A stretch of DNA of 34,870 nucleotides, taken from assembly GCF_001870905.1 (NCBI RefSeq), contig NZ_LNDC01000192.1, positions 1-34,870 on the forward strand. The letters run 5' to 3'. The number at the start of each line of letters is the position of its first letter. The stretch's first letter is position 1. A program made the translations under genes and the position numbers. Below the pieces are notes generated by a model that was not told the origin of the DNA, ran no database searches, and saw only the letters and a list, made by a program, of their open reading frames with translations. Below are positions 16,216-26,504 of the stretch, in pieces. The stretch is from Geitlerinema sp. PCC 9228 (GTDB lineage Bacteria; Cyanobacteriota; Cyanobacteriia; Cyanobacteriales; PCC-9228).

Positions 16216-16261
16216 CCGCATCGTCAAAGTCCATCGCAGCCACTTTGCCGAAACGCGCCCT

Positions 16262-16933
16262 ATGAGCCAATCTACAACCGAACGCATTGCCCAAGTTCGC
16301 CAAACCCTGCCCCCCCACGTACAGTTGGTTGCCGTCACCAAATACGTGGACACCCAAGCCATACGCACCGCTTACCATGCTGGCATTCGCGATTTTGGAG
16401 AAAGCCGCGTCCAAGACGCCCAACGCAAACAACAAGCCCTAGCCGATCTCGAAGGGATTACCTGGCATTTGATCGGACATTTACAAAGCAATAAAGCCAA
16501 AAAAGCAATAGAACATTTTGATTGGATTCACTCCGTTGATAGCCTTAAATTAGCCCAACGTTTGGACAAACTCGCCGCCGAAATGGGGCGTACCCCTCAG
16601 GTATGTTTGCAAGTGAAGGTCCGCCCCGACCCACAAAAATATGGTTGGGAAATTGACGAGTTGCTTTCCCATTTGCCTGCATTGGACCAGTGTCATTCCT
16701 TGCAAATCATGGGATTAATGACCATCTTGCCCCAGGGACTCAACCAAGAGCAAACGCGAGCCTCCTTTCAGCGGCTGTCAGAATTAGCCCAGACCATCCG
16801 CGAAAGAAACTACACCCACATCAGCATGAAACATTTGTCCATGGGCATGTCCGCCGATTATCATTTGGCTGTGGAAGCAGGGGCTACCATGGTCCGCCTG
16901 GGGCACATTCTGTTTGCCGATTCAGTATCCTAG
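16262..16933 (+). CDS. pipY: PipY, YggS/PLPBP-family pyridoxal-phosphate homeostasis protein
   Basis: 223 aa, a fold-type III PLP-binding protein. The PLP-lysine motif is LVAVTKYV (near residue 27), followed by DFGESRVQDAQRK, WHLIGHLQSNKAKKA, GLMTILP and LSMGMSADYHLAVEAGATMVRLG, all typical of the YggS/PROSC family. The family buffers PLP and influences amino-acid and keto-acid pools; no catalytic activity is established. In cyanobacteria the gene is co-expressed with pipX, which the 46-bp spacing supports here. It starts at ATG 16262 and is of normal length. Confidence 0.93.
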   Translation: MSQSTTERIAQVRQTLPPHVQLVAVTKYVDTQAIRTAYHAGIRDFGESRVQDAQRKQQALADLEGITWHLIGHLQSNKAKKAIEHFDWIHSVDSLKLAQRLDKLAAEMGRTPQVCLQVKVRPDPQKYGWEIDELLSHLPALDQCHSLQIMGLMTILPQGLNQEQTRASFQRLSELAQTIRERNYTHISMKHLSMGMSADYHLAVEAGATMVRLGHILFADSVS

Positions 16934-17138
16934 AAACAGGCAGTTGCCCAGAAAAATGTCCCTTTTCCCTCATCAAAAGCCAATAATTTTCGATAAATTT
17001 GTTGAAAATTGGCATATTTGCTGTAATGAATATCTTAAGATTGCATAGGAAACAATAAAAAATAGGGTGCGCGTGCTGGTTGTTTGCCAGGGTGGGTGAA
17101 TCGAACAATATCTGTTTCGTTGTTATGGAGTTTGAACC

Positions 17139-17780
17139 GTGAAAGCAGTATTTACGAAGCTACGGGATTTTGTTGGCCTCAACGAACCTCTCGACGAGGA
17201 AGAGTACGAGGATGAAATGGACCCGACCTATCAAAACCAGGTCTCGTCCCTAGGGGAAACCTTTACCGATGAAGAACCAGCACCGGCACCGCCAAGTTCG
17301 GAACCGGATTTGCGCCAATCTTGGCGGGAAAACGCAGCTGGAACCAGTAGAAGTGGGATTGGTCGGTCGCAATCGCAACGAGGAGCGAGTATGAACAACG
17401 TCATTGGTATGCCGGGGGCGACCAACGGGATTTCCGAGGTTATGGTCCTCGAACCCCGTTCCTTTGAAGAAATGCCCCAAGCCATTCAAGCCTTGCGGGA
17501 ACGCAAATCCGTGGTCCTCAACCTCACCCTGATGGACCCAGATCAAGCCCAGCGAGCAGTTGATTTTATTGCCGGCGGTACCTACGCCCTCGACGGGCAT
17601 CAAGAACGCATTGGCGAGAGCATTTTCTTGTTTACCCCCAGTTGCGTTCAGGTAAGTACTCCCACCGGCTTAGTCAACGAAGCCATGCAGCAGTATCAAG
17701 CCCAACAGCAAGCCCAGCAAACCGGTAACAGAGCCGTGGGCGGTCCTTGGTCCTCCCAACAGGTCCGCATGGTGCAATAG
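17139..17780 (+). CDS. sepF: SepF (Cdv2/YlmF), FtsZ-associated division protein
   Basis: 213 aa. A short N-terminal segment ([20 protein letters not shown]) may act as the membrane-binding helix. An acidic, Pro/Ser-rich linker (~20-100) follows, and then the SepF core (about 105-180): [60 protein letters not shown] and [10 protein letters not shown]. The tail is Gln-rich. SepF binds the FtsZ C-terminus and tethers the Z ring to the membrane. In cyanobacteria (Cdv2) it replaces FtsA. The start is GTG with GGAG about 10 bases upstream. The order pipY-sepF-proC mirrors the ylmE-ylmF clusters of Gram-positive bacteria. Confidence 0.93.
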   Translation: MKAVFTKLRDFVGLNEPLDEEEYEDEMDPTYQNQVSSLGETFTDEEPAPAPPSSEPDLRQSWRENAAGTSRSGIGRSQSQRGASMNNVIGMPGATNGISEVMVLEPRSFEEMPQAIQALRERKSVVLNLTLMDPDQAQRAVDFIAGGTYALDGHQERIGESIFLFTPSCVQVSTPTGLVNEAMQQYQAQQQAQQTGNRAVGGPWSSQQVRMVQ

Positions 17781-17831
17781 CACCGTTGCTGGATATCGAA
17801 CACTCAGAAAATAGGACGGCGATTGAAGCCC

Positions 17832-18638
17832 ATGCAGTTAGGCACAATTGGAGGCGGGGTGATGGCAGAAGCCATTGTCTCCCGCCTGGTTAACCAACAG
17901 GTGTATTCCCCCAGCGAGATGGTGGTTAGCGACCCGTCGGCAGAAAAACGGGAAAAGCTGGCGTCTCGCTACGGCGTGCGGGTAACAGAAAACAATCGGG
18001 AAGCAGCCCAACAAGCACAACAGGTGTTGTTGCTGGCGGTAAAGCCACAAATTTTCGATCGAGTGGTGGCACAGCTGGGACCCCCGAGCCATAAAAATCA
18101 ATTGGTGCTGTCGGTGCTGGCAGGAATGCCCCTGTCGCGCCTGGAGGCAGCCTTTCCCGAACAACCGGTAATTCGCGCCATGCCCAATACGCCAGCGACC
18201 GTAGGGGCCGGTATGACCGCGATCGCACCTGGAGCAGCCGTACAATCCCAACATCTGGAGATAGCACGTCGGATTTTAGAAGCGGTGGGTCAGGTGGTTA
18301 CCGTACCGGAATATCAAATGGATGCGGTGACCGGCGTATCGGGTTCGGGACCGGGATACGTATCGGTGTTTATCGAAGCCCTGACCGACGGCGGCGTTGC
18401 GGCTGGATTGCCGCGCTCTGTCGCTTCCCAGCTGGCGGTACAAGCGGTTTTGGGAACTGCCCAGCTGCTGCAAGAAACCGGCATGGATGCTTGCCAACTG
18501 AAAAACCAAGTCACCAGCCCCGGTGGCACCACCATTACTGGGATTGCCCAGCTGGAACGTGCTGGTTTGCGCGCTGCCACGATCGATGCCGTGCAAGCGG
18601 CCTGCCGCCGTTCTCAAGAACTGGGCCAAGGCGAGTAA
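17832..18638 (+). CDS. proC: pyrroline-5-carboxylate reductase
   Basis: About 268 aa. The N-terminal Rossmann fold begins QLGTIGGGVMAEAIVSRLV and continues with LLLAVKPQIF and VLSVLAGMPLSRLEAAF. The dimeric C-terminal domain has AVTGVSGSGPGYVSVFIEAL and VTSPGGTTITGIAQLERAGL, the ProC signature. The enzyme reduces pyrroline-5-carboxylate to proline with NAD(P)H in the cytosol. I prefer ATG 17832, which puts the start two residues before the dinucleotide-binding motif; an in-frame TTG at 17823 is the alternative. It is 51 bp behind sepF, consistent with one transcript. Confidence 0.94.
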   Translation: MQLGTIGGGVMAEAIVSRLVNQQVYSPSEMVVSDPSAEKREKLASRYGVRVTENNREAAQQAQQVLLLAVKPQIFDRVVAQLGPPSHKNQLVLSVLAGMPLSRLEAAFPEQPVIRAMPNTPATVGAGMTAIAPGAAVQSQHLEIARRILEAVGQVVTVPEYQMDAVTGVSGSGPGYVSVFIEALTDGGVAAGLPRSVASQLAVQAVLGTAQLLQETGMDACQLKNQVTSPGGTTITGIAQLERAGLRAATIDAVQAACRRSQELGQGE

Positions 18639-18692
18639 CCAGACCGTTTGGCCACGCTGGCAGCCTGCAAACACCCTATCCCTGACCCAGCC

Positions 18693-19910
18693 ATGCGCGT
18701 TCTCCAAATCGTTCCTTCTATTGCTCTGGTGTACGGCGGTCCCAGCCAAATGGTTTTGGGGCTGTCCTCGGCGCTAGCCCAACAAGGGGTTGATGTAACG
18801 ATCGTTACTACCAATGCCAATGGCGATGCCGGTCAACCGCCTTTAGATGTGCCTTTACGGGTGCCCGTGCGCGAAGGGGATTATACGGTTTGGTATTTTC
18901 CCTGTTCTTGGCGTCGCTATAAATTTTCGGGGGAGTTGCTTTCTTGGTTGTGGCAGCATGCTGGCGATTTTGATGTTGCCCACATCCATGCTCTGTTTTC
19001 TCCGTTGAGTACCTTGGCAGCTAAGGTCGCGCGATGGCGCGGTTTGCCCTACGTATTGCGCCCGTTGGGAACGTTAGACCCGGCGGATTTGCGCAAGAAA
19101 AAATTCCTCAAGCAATTGTATGGTTGGGGATTGGAACGGGGGAATTTGGCAGGGGCAGCCAGAGTGCATTTTACCACCGCCCAGGAGGCGCGGGTGTCCC
19201 GTCGGTTTGGCACGAACACCACTGATGCCATTGTGCCTTTGGGGGTGGAATTGCCTGCTCTGGACCCGGATGTGGCAGCACAGCCGCGGGCATTTGTCCA
19301 ACAGCAGTTACAGGTTCCCAGCGATCGCCCTTTGGTTTTGTTTTTATCGCGGATCGAACCAAAGAAAGGCTTGGATATTTTGATTCCGGCTTTGGAAGAA
19401 CTATGCCGGCGCGATTTGGACTTTCATTTGGTTTTGGCTGGGTCCAACCCCCAAGATCCCCAATACGAAGACAATATTCGCCGCCAGGTGGAACATTCGG
19501 TACTGGCAGAGCGAACCACTATGCCGGGGTTTGTGCGGGGGAATTTGAAGGTGGCTTTGTTGCAAGCGGCGGATGTGTTTGCCCTGTTTTCCTACTACGA
19601 AAATTTTGGTATTGCTGTTGCGGAAGCCATGGCTGCGGGAACGGCGGTGGCTATTTCCCGCGGAGTGTATATTTGGGAAGAGGTGGAACAGGCGCAAGCC
19701 GGATGGGTAAGTAGTGCCGATGTGCTGGCAGCCACCGATGTTTTGACCCAGGCTTTGTCCCATCCCGAAGAATGCGACTGGCGCGGTGCGAAAGGACGAG
19801 TGTATGCCCGCCAACATTTTAGCTGGGAAGCGATCGCTGCTTCCACCCAACAGATTTATCAAGATGCCATCACCTCGCAGACAACCTCCCAACGCGATCG
19901 CCCCTGGTAG
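18693..19910 (+). CDS. family 4 glycosyltransferase
   Basis: About 405 aa with the GT-B fold of GT4 enzymes. The N-terminal domain has the acceptor-side glycine loop (IALVYGGPSQMVLGLSSALA), IVTTNA and DVAHIHALFSPLSTLAA. The C-terminal donor-binding domain has LVLFLSRIEPKKGLDILIPA, LVLAGSNPQDPQYED and FALFSYYENFGIAVAEAMAAG, which contains the E-x7-E pair binding the nucleotide sugar. Sugar and acceptor are unknown; exopolysaccharide or lipopolysaccharide synthesis is plausible. ATG 18693 gives the normal MRVLQIVPS start; an upstream in-frame TTG at 18648 would add an unrelated leader. It lies 54 bp after proC. Confidence 0.85.
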   Translation: MRVLQIVPSIALVYGGPSQMVLGLSSALAQQGVDVTIVTTNANGDAGQPPLDVPLRVPVREGDYTVWYFPCSWRRYKFSGELLSWLWQHAGDFDVAHIHALFSPLSTLAAKVARWRGLPYVLRPLGTLDPADLRKKKFLKQLYGWGLERGNLAGAARVHFTTAQEARVSRRFGTNTTDAIVPLGVELPALDPDVAAQPRAFVQQQLQVPSDRPLVLFLSRIEPKKGLDILIPALEELCRRDLDFHLVLAGSNPQDPQYEDNIRRQVEHSVLAERTTMPGFVRGNLKVALLQAADVFALFSYYENFGIAVAEAMAAGTAVAISRGVYIWEEVEQAQAGWVSSADVLAATDVLTQALSHPEECDWRGAKGRVYARQHFSWEAIAASTQQIYQDAITSQTTSQRDRPW

Positions 19911-20063
19911 CGCCATTCACCGCAGAAGCTTAAATTTTCCCAAAAAATTTGCAGTTTTCCCGCCATATACGTTATTCCTAAAAAGGATTTCGTTGTTGGT
20001 TTCCGATCCAAGGGTTCGGAAATTTTCTCCCGTTCCGCGCCTGTCGAAGTCCAATAAATTCCC

Positions 20064-20069
20064 TATACT
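20064..20069 (+). promoter_or_regulatory. -10-like element TATACT upstream of CP12
   Basis: TATACT lies 39 bp before the CP12 start in an otherwise gene-free 197-bp gap. No good -35 is visible at 17 bp, so this is only a candidate. Confidence 0.35.
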
Positions 20070-20107
20070 AGAAAACAGAAGCAGTTGTTACAAGCGAAAG
20101 CGCTCCT

Positions 20108-20332
20108 ATGTCTGACCTCAACCAACAAATCGAACAAGAACTAGAACAAGCCCGTGAAGTTTGCGATACTTCCGGCAACACTTCCGAAGAATGTGCCGCC
20201 GCTTGGGATGCCGTTGAAGAGCTGCAAGCCGAAGCTGCCCACCAACGCTCCAGCGAACCCGAAAAAACTTCCTTTGAAAAATACTGCGACGACAATCCAG
20301 AGGCCGCCGAGTGTCGCGTGTACGACGAATAA
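20108..20332 (+). CDS. cp12: CP12, redox regulator of the Calvin cycle
   Basis: 74 aa, strongly acidic. Both cysteine pairs are present: C19/C29 around the conserved helix (CDTSGNTSEECAAAWDAVEE) and C60/C69 in the C-terminal tail (KYCDDNPEAAECRVYDE). CP12 is an intrinsically disordered protein. When oxidised it folds and clamps glyceraldehyde-3-phosphate dehydrogenase and phosphoribulokinase into an inactive complex in the dark; thioredoxin reverses this in the light. The AWD-VEEL core and the C-terminal GAPDH-binding segment are both intact, so full function is expected. It is monocistronic in appearance: a terminator follows directly. Confidence 0.97.
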   Translation: MSDLNQQIEQELEQAREVCDTSGNTSEECAAAWDAVEELQAEAAHQRSSEPEKTSFEKYCDDNPEAAECRVYDE

Positions 20333-20347
20333 CGTCAAAGCAGGGGG

Positions 20348-20373
20348 AAAAGGAAGCGATTGTTTCCTTTTTT
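20348..20373 (+). terminator. intrinsic terminator of CP12
   Basis: AAAAGGAA (20348-20355) pairs with TTCCTTTT (20364-20371) and runs into TT. It begins 16 bp after the CP12 stop. Confidence 0.7.
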
Positions 20374-20505
20374 ACCCTCAATCCTGTACAATAAAAAGGC
20401 TATGCTCCTCACCACCAAATCGAGAACGAGCAATCGGCATCCGAACTTTGCGGGTGCCGTTGCTTGTTTTTGCCGCTCCATCGTACCAGTCCCCCATCGT
20501 TGCCC

Positions 20506-21105
20506 ATGAACGAAGTTTGGTTTCGACCCTACATATGGATGGACTTTCGCCTGGCCTTGTTATTTGCCATGGCCATTCCCCTGATTCTCCTGATTTGGTC
20601 TCTGGTCAAAAACAACGACCCCATCCAGCGTTTGCTCGCCATTTACTGGCGCGTTGCCAGCCTGCTCATTGTTAGCCTATACCTAGCTATGGGGGCCCTC
20701 CCCTTTGCCTTTGCCAGCGGTTTCTTGGCGCGGTTGCTGATTCCCCTGAGCTTGTGGTTTTGGGTCGATCTCAACGAAGAAATTCAGGACCAACCCGCTA
20801 CGCCACTGAAATGGGTTTTCTCGGCTTGGCGTTGGGCAGCCACCATTTACCACCTGCTGGGAACCTTAGCCATGGTGCCTTTTTTGCGCTGCAGCTTGCT
20901 GCAAACTCAAGCCATCCTGGAAACCCCCTCTTGTACCGTTTGGCTGGAAGTTCCCTGGCGCTATCGCGAAATCTTCCACAGCGCCAACACGCCCCAGTTT
21001 CTAGGTTTTTTGGGCATGTTTGCCCTCACCATCTACGCTCTTTATTTTCTCTACTTTTTGGTATTTCGCCTCACCAAACAAGGTCGGTACACCACGAACC
21101 CATAA
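20506..21105 (+). CDS. DUF3177-family membrane protein
   Basis: About 199 aa with four to five hydrophobic segments (LALLFAMAIPLILLIWSLV, LLIVSLYLAMGALPFAFASG, a helix near ATIYHLLGTLAMVPFL and a C-terminal ALTIYALYFLYFLVF). I recognise it as the cyanobacterial DUF3177 type; its function is not known. ATG 20506 gives the conserved-looking start MNEVWFRPYIWMDFRLALL; an in-frame TTG at 20464 is less likely. The small conserved gene that follows starts 12 bp after the stop, so the two probably share a transcript. Confidence 0.8.
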   Translation: MNEVWFRPYIWMDFRLALLFAMAIPLILLIWSLVKNNDPIQRLLAIYWRVASLLIVSLYLAMGALPFAFASGFLARLLIPLSLWFWVDLNEEIQDQPATPLKWVFSAWRWAATIYHLLGTLAMVPFLRCSLLQTQAILETPSCTVWLEVPWRYREIFHSANTPQFLGFLGMFALTIYALYFLYFLVFRLTKQGRYTTNP

Positions 21106-21117
21106 GGCCAAGGTTCT

Positions 21118-21417
21118 ATGTCACCCACACCCGAAAAACGTCTGGAAAATTACACCGAAAAGAATCCCCAAGAAGTCTTACTCGTTACCCTAGACATCGA
21201 AGGGGAAGAAGACCAAGTAACCATCTTCAAAGGCTTTTCCAGTTCGTTGATGCGCCCCACAGCCTACGACCCGGAAGTTCCCGTGATTCCCGAAAACGCC
21301 ACCATCGTCTCCATCGACCGCATGGCCAGCCCCTACGAACCCAATAACCCCCGCTACATCCAACGGGGGTTAACCTGGGAAGCCATGGAATCTTTGCTCT
21401 CGCAAGCTGGCTTTTAA
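21118..21417 (+). CDS. small conserved cyanobacterial protein, unknown function
   Basis: 99 aa, acidic, with no membrane segment or signal peptide. A beta-strand-like core (QEVLLVTLDIEGEEDQVTIF, then KGFSSSLMRPTAYDPEVPVI and ATIVSIDRMASPYEPNNPRY) looks like one compact domain. I recognise it as a type conserved in cyanobacteria, possibly with plastid relatives, but cannot name a function. It lies 12 bp behind the DUF3177 gene and its stop is only 17 bp from the convergent epsilon-subunit gene, with no obvious terminator between them. Confidence 0.75.
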   Translation: MSPTPEKRLENYTEKNPQEVLLVTLDIEGEEDQVTIFKGFSSSLMRPTAYDPEVPVIPENATIVSIDRMASPYEPNNPRYIQRGLTWEAMESLLSQAGF

Positions 21418-21434
21418 AACCGCTTTCAATAAAT

Positions 21435-21854
21435 TTAAACAGGTGCTTTCCCGGTAGCCGCCTGCAAGCGAGCGCGCGCCCGCTTCAAGGATTGCTTGGC
21501 TTGAATTTTTTCCTGACGGGTACCGCTGTTTTCAGCTTTTTGGACGCGAGCTTGTGCTTCTTTGTAGTCGCTTTCCGCCTTGGTGGCATCGATTTCGCTA
21601 CCGGGTTCGGCAGCATTGACTAAAATGGTCACATCGTCGTTTTCCACTTCCGCAAAGCCACCCACAATCGCAAATGACATCCAATCTTCTTTGCCCGGAC
21701 GTACCCGCATTACGCCCGTATCCAAAGCCGTTAGCAAAGGCGCGTGACCGCCCAAAATGCCCAACTGCCCGGTCGTACTGGGCAGCACAATTTCCTCGGC
21801 TGTCGAATCCCAAACGGTTCTGTCTGGAGCAATGACACGTACCTGTAAACTCAT
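21435..21854 (-). CDS. atpC: ATP synthase F1 epsilon subunit
   Basis: 139 aa. The N-terminal beta-sandwich ([67 protein letters not shown]) and the C-terminal helical hairpin ([34 protein letters not shown]) are complete. Epsilon sits on the central stalk and its C-terminal helices can inhibit ATP hydrolysis. Many cyanobacterial papers call this gene atpE. It is the second gene of the usual cyanobacterial two-gene beta-epsilon operon and lies 136 bp behind the beta gene, with a long hairpin between. Confidence 0.95.
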   Translation of the reverse strand: MSLQVRVIAPDRTVWDSTAEEIVLPSTTGQLGILGGHAPLLTALDTGVMRVRPGKEDWMSFAIVGGFAEVENDDVTILVNAAEPGSEIDATKAESDYKEAQARVQKAENSGTRQEKIQAKQSLKRARARLQAATGKAPV

Positions 21855-21926
21855 AGTTCTGTTTTGACTCTATAAATCAATGAATGGGTAGCCACAAAAA
21901 GTTCGTTGGCACAGAAAAGGAATATG

Positions 21927-21972
21927 GAAGACTAAGGACCGAGGAAATCTACCATCCTCAGTCCCTAGCTTC
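21927..21972 (-). promoter_or_regulatory. long imperfect hairpin between the ATP synthase beta and epsilon genes
   Basis: The strand pair GAAG-ACTAAGGACCGAGGA / TCCTC-AGTCCC-TAGCTTC forms a stem of about 18 bp with one bulge and two mismatches around a 9-nt loop (AATCTACCA). On the transcribed strand only a weak T-rich stretch follows, so partial termination, mRNA processing or stabilisation are all possible. Confidence 0.5.
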
Positions 21973-21990
21973 CTATAGAGAAATCGGCGC

Positions 21991-24056
<2,066 letters not shown>

Positions 24057-24827
24057 ATGGCTATTATTTCTTTAAAAGCTTGGTATATTGATAAGTACGA
24101 ACCCATTCAAGAAATTGAAAAACGTCCCCACGATTTGCGATTGAGCAAGCAAAGTTTGTTAAAATCAGCCCTGCGAGCGGATTTCTTAAATGATATTGAA
24201 GAGGTCAAACAAGCTTCGTGGTTTCAACGGTACCTCGAAGGGGCAGAAGTGGAATTTTATATTGAAGGGAGCGGCGGATATGCGATTTCCAATATCGATT
24301 TAATCAGCCATGAAATTTATTTCACCAAACGGGATGTCATGGCTCATTTGGACCCGACGATTTTTTTGAGCTACCAGCAAGAATACAGCGCATCCAGTAC
24401 GGCTTTATCGGAGGCACTATCGACGGCGCTGGAACAGCTTAACCAACGATTGCGATTTCCTTTAAAAGTGGAAGTTTCTCCGCGTTCACAAAAAGCGCCT
24501 ACGCGCTTGAACCAAACCACTATACGGCGGTTGCAAAAAAGTTTGCTTTTTATTGCTGATGTTACTCCGATTTTTGAAATGGAAAATGAATTGCGATCGC
24601 AGGTTCCCAGCCCTCAAGTTTGTTTGGAACTTGGCTGTGCTTTGCAAGGAAAACGAACCGAACAAATTTTGCTGGCCGGGCAACAACGCTACGATTCTCT
24701 AGAAGGACATTTCCCTTTTGAATTGCCCAACTACCAACAACTTTGGTTCGATCGCACTGGTGAACTTGAGGAAACTTTGCCGGTGGTTTTAGAAACGATG
24801 CTGCAAAAATTTGGTTTGTTTTTATAA
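24057..24827 (+). CDS. uncharacterised protein with possible TIR/deoxyribosyltransferase-like C-terminal domain
   Basis: 256 aa, soluble. The N-terminal half (to ~125) is a mixed alpha/beta region of no family I can name (ISLKAWYIDKYEPIQEIEKR, WFQRYLEGAEVEFYIEGSGG, SNIDLISHEIYFTKRD). The C-terminal half reads LLFIADVTPIFEMEN (~162-176) and VPSPQVCLELGCALQGKRTE (~182-201), then QILLAGQQ. This 'hhhhADVT...sPNVxhELGhAhG...hhLh' pattern is characteristic of nucleotide-binding folds related to TIR-like and nucleoside deoxyribosyltransferase domains, often effectors that degrade NAD or nucleotides; the Glu of LELG would be the catalytic residue. This is inference from a motif. A good GGGAG ribosome-binding site precedes ATG 24057. 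An ATPase gene and a STAND gene follow on the same strand. Confidence 0.7.
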   Translation: MAIISLKAWYIDKYEPIQEIEKRPHDLRLSKQSLLKSALRADFLNDIEEVKQASWFQRYLEGAEVEFYIEGSGGYAISNIDLISHEIYFTKRDVMAHLDPTIFLSYQQEYSASSTALSEALSTALEQLNQRLRFPLKVEVSPRSQKAPTRLNQTTIRRLQKSLLFIADVTPIFEMENELRSQVPSPQVCLELGCALQGKRTEQILLAGQQRYDSLEGHFPFELPNYQQLWFDRTGELEETLPVVLETMLQKFGLFL

Positions 24828-25130
24828 TCCCTTCCCAAATGAGCTAGCTGCGGTCTGTAGGTTACCTATTTTTGGATGTTTCCCAGAGAACAGATAAGCC
24901 TCAAAACGACTTCATCTTTTTGAATTCGGGCTATAGTAGAAACAAACAGCGATCGCGGGAGCGAACTTGCCCCTAGCAACGTTGGGGGGTAGTCTTCCCC
25001 CAAAGGGGGATGCCCATCTCGTGTCCCACCAAGCATGGATGGCTACGGAAAATTACGTTGAAATCGATAGAATTTTGTCAGGGCAGTGTCCCCGTACCTG
25101 CCCTGTACGCCCAAAATTTGCTCAGCGGCT
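24828..25130 (+). promoter_or_regulatory. 303-bp leader before the ATPase gene, with two competing hairpins
   Basis: There is no gene. A TATAGT -10-like hexamer lies at 24932-24937. Downstream, TTGGGGG (24982-24988) can pair with CCCCCAA (24997-25003). Alternatively CCCCC (24997-25001) can pair with GGGGG (25005-25009). The two hairpins are mutually exclusive, as in attenuators, but no T-run follows. Confidence 0.35.
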
Positions 25131-26504
25131 ATGGAATTAGATTTACCGAGATTTTATCAAGCTTGCAATCCCAGCAAACCCCTTTACATAGGCAACGAAA
25201 CTGACCGCAGGTATTATATTGATTTTTCCGACCTGCGCGGTGGCAATATTATTCGACAGTTGGGACGTACGATTACTTTGCTATCGCCAGAAGAACCTAC
25301 CTGCCAGCTATTTACCGGGCATATTGGTTGCGGAAAATCCACCGAACTGCTGCGTTTAAAAGCCGATTTAGAAGCCCAGGGATTTCATGTTGTCTATTTT
25401 GAATCCAGCCAAGATTTAGATCTAGTAGATGTAGACATTACCGATATTTTATTGGCGATCGCGCGCCAGGTCAGCGAAAGTTTGGCAAAACAAAAAGTTC
25501 ATTTATATCCCACCGGCTTCAAAAAAATGCTCAAAGAAGCCGCCGAGCTGTTGCAAACCTCCATTGAAATTACAGGCGAAGCCTCGGTGCCTGGGGTAGG
25601 CAATCTCAGCGTTAGTTCCGAAGGGCAAGCCGAACTTTCCCTACCCATGGGCATTGGCAAAATCACCGCCAAAACCAAAGACAGCCCCCGCATGCGTTCG
25701 GTGTTGCGGCAATATCTAGAACCGCGCACCAACAATATTTTAGAAATTACCAACCAAGAACTGCTGCAAACCGCCAACGAAAAACTGAAACAACAGGGCA
25801 AAAAAGGCTTGGTTGTCATCGTCGATAACCTCGACCGTTTGGACAACTCCCCCAAACCCTGGGGCAGACCACAACCAGAATATCTATTTGTCGATCGCGG
25901 GGAACAACTCGCCAAACTCAACTGCCACCTGGTTTATACCATTCCTCTATCATTAATTTTTTCCAACGATTTAAGCCGTTTGACCAATCGATTTGGCGTG
26001 AAACCCAAAGTTTTGCCCATGGTGCCAGTGCGCCAGCGTTCGGGAGAAACTTGCGATCGCGGCATTCAGTTGCTGAGACAAATGATTTTAGCCCGCGCCT
26101 TCCCCGAAGCCACCCCCCAAAAACGCCTGGATATGGTAGAAAAAGTTTTCGACAGTACCGAAACCCTCAACCGCCTGTGCCAGGTTAGCGGCGGTCACGT
26201 GCGCAATCTCTTGGGGTTGCTGTACAGTTGCCTGCAACAAGAAGACCCACCCCTAGGACGGGAAGCTGTAGAAAGCGTCATTCGCGAATACCGAGACGAC
26301 TTGGTGGCAGCGATTACCGACGACGAATGGGAACTGCTCTTTCAAGCTCTGCGGGAGAAAAACGTCCGCGGCGACGAAGACTACCAAATCTTGCTGCGCA
26401 GCATGTTTCTATACGAATATCGCGACGAACAAGGACGTTGGTTTTGGATTAACCCTGCCCTTGCAGAAACCAAGTTATTTCAAGACGCAGCGACCCAATT
26501 TTGA
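25131..26504 (+). CDS. P-loop ATPase (AAA/STAND-like), second gene of the putative NLR-like cluster
   Basis: 457 aa. An N-terminal region (LDLPRFYQACNPSKPLYIGN, YYIDFSDLRGG) leads to a Walker A motif GHIGCGKST (residues 63-71). Walker B follows in KGLVVIVDNLDRL (D232, D235). A sensor-like strand (CHLVYTIPLSLIFSNDL) and a C-terminal helical/winged-helix-like region come next (SGGHVRNLLGLLYSCLQQED, DDEWELLFQALREK). The layout recalls AAA ATPases of the Orc/STAND group, but I cannot assign a named family with certainty. It should hydrolyse ATP and be cytosolic. ATG 25131 is preferred over an in-frame GTG at 25086. Its position between the TIR-like gene and the STAND gene suggests one system. Confidence 0.75.
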   Translation: MELDLPRFYQACNPSKPLYIGNETDRRYYIDFSDLRGGNIIRQLGRTITLLSPEEPTCQLFTGHIGCGKSTELLRLKADLEAQGFHVVYFESSQDLDLVDVDITDILLAIARQVSESLAKQKVHLYPTGFKKMLKEAAELLQTSIEITGEASVPGVGNLSVSSEGQAELSLPMGIGKITAKTKDSPRMRSVLRQYLEPRTNNILEITNQELLQTANEKLKQQGKKGLVVIVDNLDRLDNSPKPWGRPQPEYLFVDRGEQLAKLNCHLVYTIPLSLIFSNDLSRLTNRFGVKPKVLPMVPVRQRSGETCDRGIQLLRQMILARAFPEATPQKRLDMVEKVFDSTETLNRLCQVSGGHVRNLLGLLYSCLQQEDPPLGREAVESVIREYRDDLVAAITDDEWELLFQALREKNVRGDEDYQILLRSMFLYEYRDEQGRWFWINPALAETKLFQDAATQF

